Origin: Cryptococcus deneoformans JEC21
Taxonomy: Eukaryota; Basidiomycota; Tremellomycetes; Tremellales; Cryptococcaceae
Assembly: GCF_000091045.1 (NCBI RefSeq)
Contig: NC_006687.1
Span: 570,001 to 582,500, forward strand
Reading direction: 5' to 3'
Length of the DNA: 12,500 nt
Of this stretch, positions 9,161 through 12,500 are shown in pieces. Under the pieces are notes generated by a model. That model saw nothing but the letters and a program-made list of their open reading frames with translations. It was not told the DNA's origin and searched no databases. The position numbers and the translations under genes were made by a program. Each line of letters begins with the position of its first letter. Position 1 is the stretch's first letter.

Positions 9161-9349
9161 CATATTAGCATAAAACATTGGCGCATCAGACTTGTTTCGA
9201 AGTCACCTGCTTGTTACTTAGCGACGGAACCGTACTACACCTTCATTCCCAAAAAGTGAAAACGAGTTCAAATAAACTTGAACCAAAAGGCCGATTACTC
9301 AAGGTGCTCTACTGATGGCCACGCCACCGGTCTTCAGCAGTACAATAAT

Positions 9350-10207
9350 ATGCCAAGTAAGTATCCGGCCTCGCCGCGATATGCAAAACCAACCAAAATA
9401 CCTGGGGCGTTCAACAAAGGTGTCATAACAGGAGCTGGACACTCCAGTATATACCTCACTCCTGTTCAAGAGGAGAGGATTCTTAACTGGAGGGAGGCTT
9501 CAACATCGTCGCAACCTCGGCGGCCAAATGTCAGATCTGCGCCAGCTTCGGTCCGTTTGCCATCCAATAGCAGCATCTGTACCTGCACTTGTACCGATTG
9601 CCAAGGAAATCCAAGTCCCATAATGTCATGTTGCTGCTCTGGTCATTCGCCAAAATCCAAAACCAGTCGCCAATCGAAGAAAGACAAGGGTCCAAATTCT
9701 CATGTGAAAAGCTACTACTCGAGGAACACAGCCCCCGAGTCCTCCAACATGACGCCCACGTTACCAACCATGATGACAGTCAGGCCGAAGACAGTACCGA
9801 TAGGGAGGCAGCCTCCTAAAATTAAGGCTAATAAGACCTGGGCTGCCTCTCGCCCAACATACGAGCAGACTTCTCCACTTACGGCAGGACCACCACAATG
9901 GACAGCCCCTGGTGATTCACCAATGGATATTACCCCTTTAAATACAGAAATTCCAATGTTCCGGATTGCAGGCTCAAGAGACCCTATATCGCAGAGCTAG
10001 TAAGTACGAGGATGCTTGATTATTATAAAATGAAGCTGACATCTGACTGGACCCAGCTGGAAACGAATGTTTCCCCCTGCTGCAATGCCTACTGCGATGC
10101 CTGCATTTGGGTTGCTTGTAGGTGAACCATCTTTTAACAAATGCTCATGACGTATAATGGGATGGTAGCCACCTCAATTATTTGGCATGCCATCCAGAAA
10201 ACCATAA
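9350..10207 (+). CDS. Unrecognised Pro/Ser-rich protein with a cysteine cluster
   Basis: Exons 9350-9999, 10057-10117 and 10169-10207 give 249 residues. The introns (57 and 51 nt) have GTAAGT and GTAGGT donors and CAG/TAG acceptors, and all phases fit. An in-frame TGA at 9257-9259 with no ATG before 9350 sets the start. The protein is basic, low in complexity and probably largely disordered. Seen: IYLTPVQEERILNWRE (34-49); a cysteine cluster, CTCTCTDC at 77-84 and CCC at 94-96, seven Cys in 20 residues; a Lys/Ser-rich stretch (102-114); and a Pro/Met/Phe-rich C-terminus (223-249) with repeated MP pairs. The Cys run resembles metal-binding clusters such as metallothioneins or copper-sensing factors, but no DNA-binding domain is visible, so that is only a resemblance. 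An out-of-frame ATG at 9315 and a donor-like GTAAGT at 9357 leave the 5' end open to revision. No known family recognised. Confidence 0.6.
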
Positions 10208-10720
10208 CAAGCTCAACCCACGCGAGTCAAAATTGGAAGCCGTTGACCGTTGTCTATCCAACTGGGGTTGATGTCTAAAGAGACGCCGAGAGAATGGTGG
10301 AAAACACTTTGGATTTTACGAGCTTGGATGCTGAGGCTAAGGAAGAAAATGGGTATTAGAGTCATATTTGCGCATTTGCATTTGGGGCTGCGGCCACACC
10401 CAAGAGAACCGCAGACTGTGTGAAATGGAAGGAAATCTAGGTCAAACGAAACCAATTATAAAATGACGAATGTTTTCGGTAATATTATCACGAACGAGTG
10501 AAAAAGGAAGCATTGGATTTGCGCTCGTACATCAGATATAACTTAATTACTAGGCGCTGATCGCGGGTTTCGCATCTGTAAGTTCATAAACGTGATGTAC
10601 TTAGTGGTTGATGACCAAGTTAGCTCGTACAAGGCACTCAAACTTCAATGGCTATTAGTGACTTCTATATTCATCTGGAACTACAATATTCGAAGATGAC
10701 CCATCACATCGTAATAACCC
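10208..10720. other. Convergent spacer, no gene seen
   Basis: 513 bp between two facing stops (TAA at 10205-10207 on plus, TGA at 10723-10721 on minus). It would hold both 3' UTRs. An 80-codon minus frame at 10455-10213 has no domain-like content, and I found no convincing splice path joining it to a neighbour. Nothing else stands out. Confidence 0.5.
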
Positions 10721-12500
10721 TCATGCATCTTCGAGCATTTGATGTTCCCTCCCTTGTGTCTCCCCATCCCCTTGATGGACAGTGCCATAAGATACTTCCC
10801 TTTCCTCCTCCTCCTCACTGGCATGAGTCTCTTCATCTCCGATCTCACTTGAACTTTCCTCAAGACCTTCTTCAGTTTCATCATCGATGAAGGCGTCAGA
10901 GATGGCATTTCTGCCCTTTTTTGAGTTGAGATGTTCCCCACGGGAGGAAGGATACCTTGCTCTGCGCCAGGCTGCATTCTTTCTTTTCCTCCTATCTTCT
11001 CTGATTTGGCGATGAAGATTGATATATTCTAGCATATAATATATCAGCAATCAAGAGTCGCAGCACGCTGAAGAGCTCACCTTGTTCAGTCTCACTAGGC
11101 TTCTCAGCATCTCCGTTCCAAGATCCATTCTTATCATCTGGCTCATATTCCACATCATTCGAGTCCAAGGCCTCCCAAAGGCTGTCTTCGTATAAACGAT
11201 CGTGTTCCATGTCAACCTTATGAAGCATGTCATGTAATATCGCATCTTCTTCATCCTCCGCGTCGCTTTCTGACTCGGAACATAAGATGGAGGGGGTGGC
11301 ATCAAGAGAATGGGGTTCGGGTATCGTTGGATGATGGTTGTAGAAGGAGGAAAGTGCTCTCCAGGGGATATCATTTGGGGGGAAAAGTTCGCGGGATAGG
11401 TTATTCCAGCAAGTGTATTCGGAACCATATTCAATAACCGATGTCCCCTTATTTCTGCCTTCTGGTGACCTTCGTTGCTCATGATCCTCAGCAACTTCTG
11501 CAGGGCTGCTGTGGACGTCTGTCATGCTAGTTTTCGTATCTTGGAATGAAAGGGCATCTGCACATTGTAAAGCCAAGGCTTGCTGAACGTGAAGAGAGAT
11601 AACAGCAAAATCGTCGTCATCCTTCGCACCGTTTGACGATTGGCCGGCTTGAACGGCCGATTGTTCCGCAATGATGATTGAATTTAAGACAAGAGGCTTG
11701 AGGAATTTGAGGAGGTCAATATAGAGTCCTTGAATAGTTGATAATGTGATAGTGAGGTTAGGTTGCCCATCACGTCTGTACATAGCTTCGTCAGCTCGTT
11801 ACCTAACTCATTGAAGCTAGACTAGTGTTAGACTCACTCAAGGAAACGCGACATTGAATTGTACACGAAGATATCCAGACCACGACTTTTCAGACAGTCA
11901 ATAATTTCAGGGCGTTTCGATCGCTGTCGATCACTAATACCCGTCTCACGAAGACTTTCCAACATATCGGTTGATGACTCCGCCTGATTCCTTTTTGCAA
12001 ATATCACATCGGCTCCGCCTGCAGCATGTATCTCGGCCGTCGTCATTCCTTCTTCTAGAAGTTTCTTGGTCCGATATCTTTCCCGACACTGCTGTCGATT
12101 GAGTATCTGCGTGAGCAACAGGCGTTGTTCTGGTGTGCGTCTCTTTTTTGGAATAGCTTGAATTGCTGAGAGATTGCGAAGGTCACGCGCTATTTTCTCT
12201 TCACGACTGCCTATGCCGGGGACTTGAAGGCTATTGGAAGGACCGGCTGAAGAGCGCTCATCATCGCTGGAGGGTTCTGCAACCGGTGGGGTGGTAGGTT
12301 GTGTGACCTCTTCCTTATAATAATAATCAAGCCAAAATTTCCAAATGAGATGATCAAGCTCGGGGACCTTGTCGACTCCGATGGATTCAAGCCATTCTTC
12401 TGCCTCCCAACGCTTCTCCATTTCCTCCGTACCGGGCCAGCTTTCAATGATACGTTTCCTCTCGCCGGGCCTAGTATCTCTGGGTATGTCAACTTCCTTA
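10721..12500 (-). CDS. Large acidic protein with histone-fold-like segment, possible Rrn5/UAF-type factor (partial)
   Basis: Partial at the right edge; the frame is open to position 12499 and no N-terminal ATG can be assigned. Exons: 12500-11838 (partial), 11775-11081, 11028-10721; about 554 residues visible. In visible order: a charged helical stretch with EEWLESIGVDKVPELDHLIW; a Ser/Pro linker; a basic stretch KKRRTPEQRLLLTQILNRQQ; KSRGLDIFVYNSMSRFLERD followed by TLSTIQGLYIDLLKFLKPLV and VISLHVQQALALQ, three helices in the order of a histone fold; then a long Asp/Glu/Ser-rich region and an acidic tail. Fungal Rrn5, an RNA polymerase I upstream activation factor subunit, combines a SANT domain with a histone fold; here a SANT domain would lie beyond the right edge. 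If correct it acts in the nucleolus on rDNA promoters. Gene structure is secure; the family is tentative, and another histone-fold or Myb-like chromatin protein is possible. Confidence 0.72.

Larger units (their letters stand above)
6395..9349. other. Large intergenic/leader region, about 2.95 kb, no supported gene
   Basis: Between the divergent starts at 6394 (minus) and 9350 (plus). The longest open frames here (for example minus 6878-6309 and plus 8582-9034) lack domain-like sequence or a proper ATG start, and I could not chain them through introns. The first 750 bp carry four ACGTCA motifs. 7159-7202 holds C7-A-C5 and then an 11-A run. TATATATA lies at 7591-7598, CACGTG at 7901-7906, and a TATATA-like site near 9018. 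About 8400-9000 is pyrimidine-rich on the plus strand, as in many fungal promoters and 5' leaders. It may hold a long promoter, a long spliced 5' UTR of the gene at 9350, or a non-coding transcript; sequence alone does not decide. Confidence 0.5.

Noticed and set aside
9357..9472. Exon 9315-9356 spliced to the long frame at 9473
   Set aside because: It is in phase, but the intron would be 116 nt with no good branch site and an AAGAG acceptor, and it would discard a well-formed coding stretch.
1..12500. tRNA genes, rRNA, CRISPR arrays, insertion sequences, LTRs or bacterial operons
   Set aside because: No A/B-box pair with cloverleaf, no spaced direct repeats, no terminal repeats or transposase motifs; gene structure is eukaryotic.

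Overview
The window looks like a piece of a basidiomycete yeast chromosome. Genes are split by many short introns, mostly about 50-65 nt, with GT(A/G)NG(T/C)-type donors, a CTNAY-like branch site 10-20 nt before the acceptor, and CAG/TAG acceptors. Several exons are tiny (8-21 nt). This style fits the Tremellomycetes (Cryptococcus/Kwoniella-like). That placement is inference from gene architecture and protein content; I could not run a search. Nothing bacterial, phage-like or transposon-like was seen. I reconstructed the exon chains by hand, and every internal junction given keeps reading phase unless marked uncertain.

Layout. (1) 1-693, minus strand: 5' half of a uracil phosphoribosyltransferase (FUR1-type), running off the left edge. 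(2) 694-1249: divergent promoter with two CACGTG boxes. (3) 1250-3981, plus: a DHA2/14-TM-type major facilitator transporter in about 15 exons; only its first splice donor is unresolved. (4) 3982-4218: short 3'-to-3' spacer. (5) 4219-6394, minus: a 12-exon DUF89/ARMT1-family metal-dependent phosphatase with the Asp-Asn...Asp metal site, an RTxK motif and a proline-rich N-terminal extension. (6) 6395-9349: about 2.95 kb with no gene I can support. It holds repeated ACGTCA motifs, TATA-like sites, a pyrimidine-rich stretch and a small inverted repeat. (7) 9350-10207, plus: an unrecognised 249-residue Pro/Ser-rich protein with a seven-cysteine cluster. (8) 10208-10720: spacer between convergent genes. 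(9) 10721 to the right edge, minus: a large acidic protein with a histone-fold-like segment, tentatively related to Rrn5 of the RNA polymerase I upstream activation factor.

The genes do not form a pathway or cluster. FUR1 is pyrimidine salvage (and the step that activates 5-fluorouracil), the transporter is probably efflux, the DUF89 enzyme is metabolite repair, and the last gene is probably rRNA transcription. FUR1 and the transporter share a divergent promoter and might be co-regulated; that is the only functional linkage the layout suggests. I see no convincing new multi-gene system. The points most worth following up are the microexons, the unrecognised Cys-cluster protein with its very large upstream region, and the unresolved first intron of the transporter.
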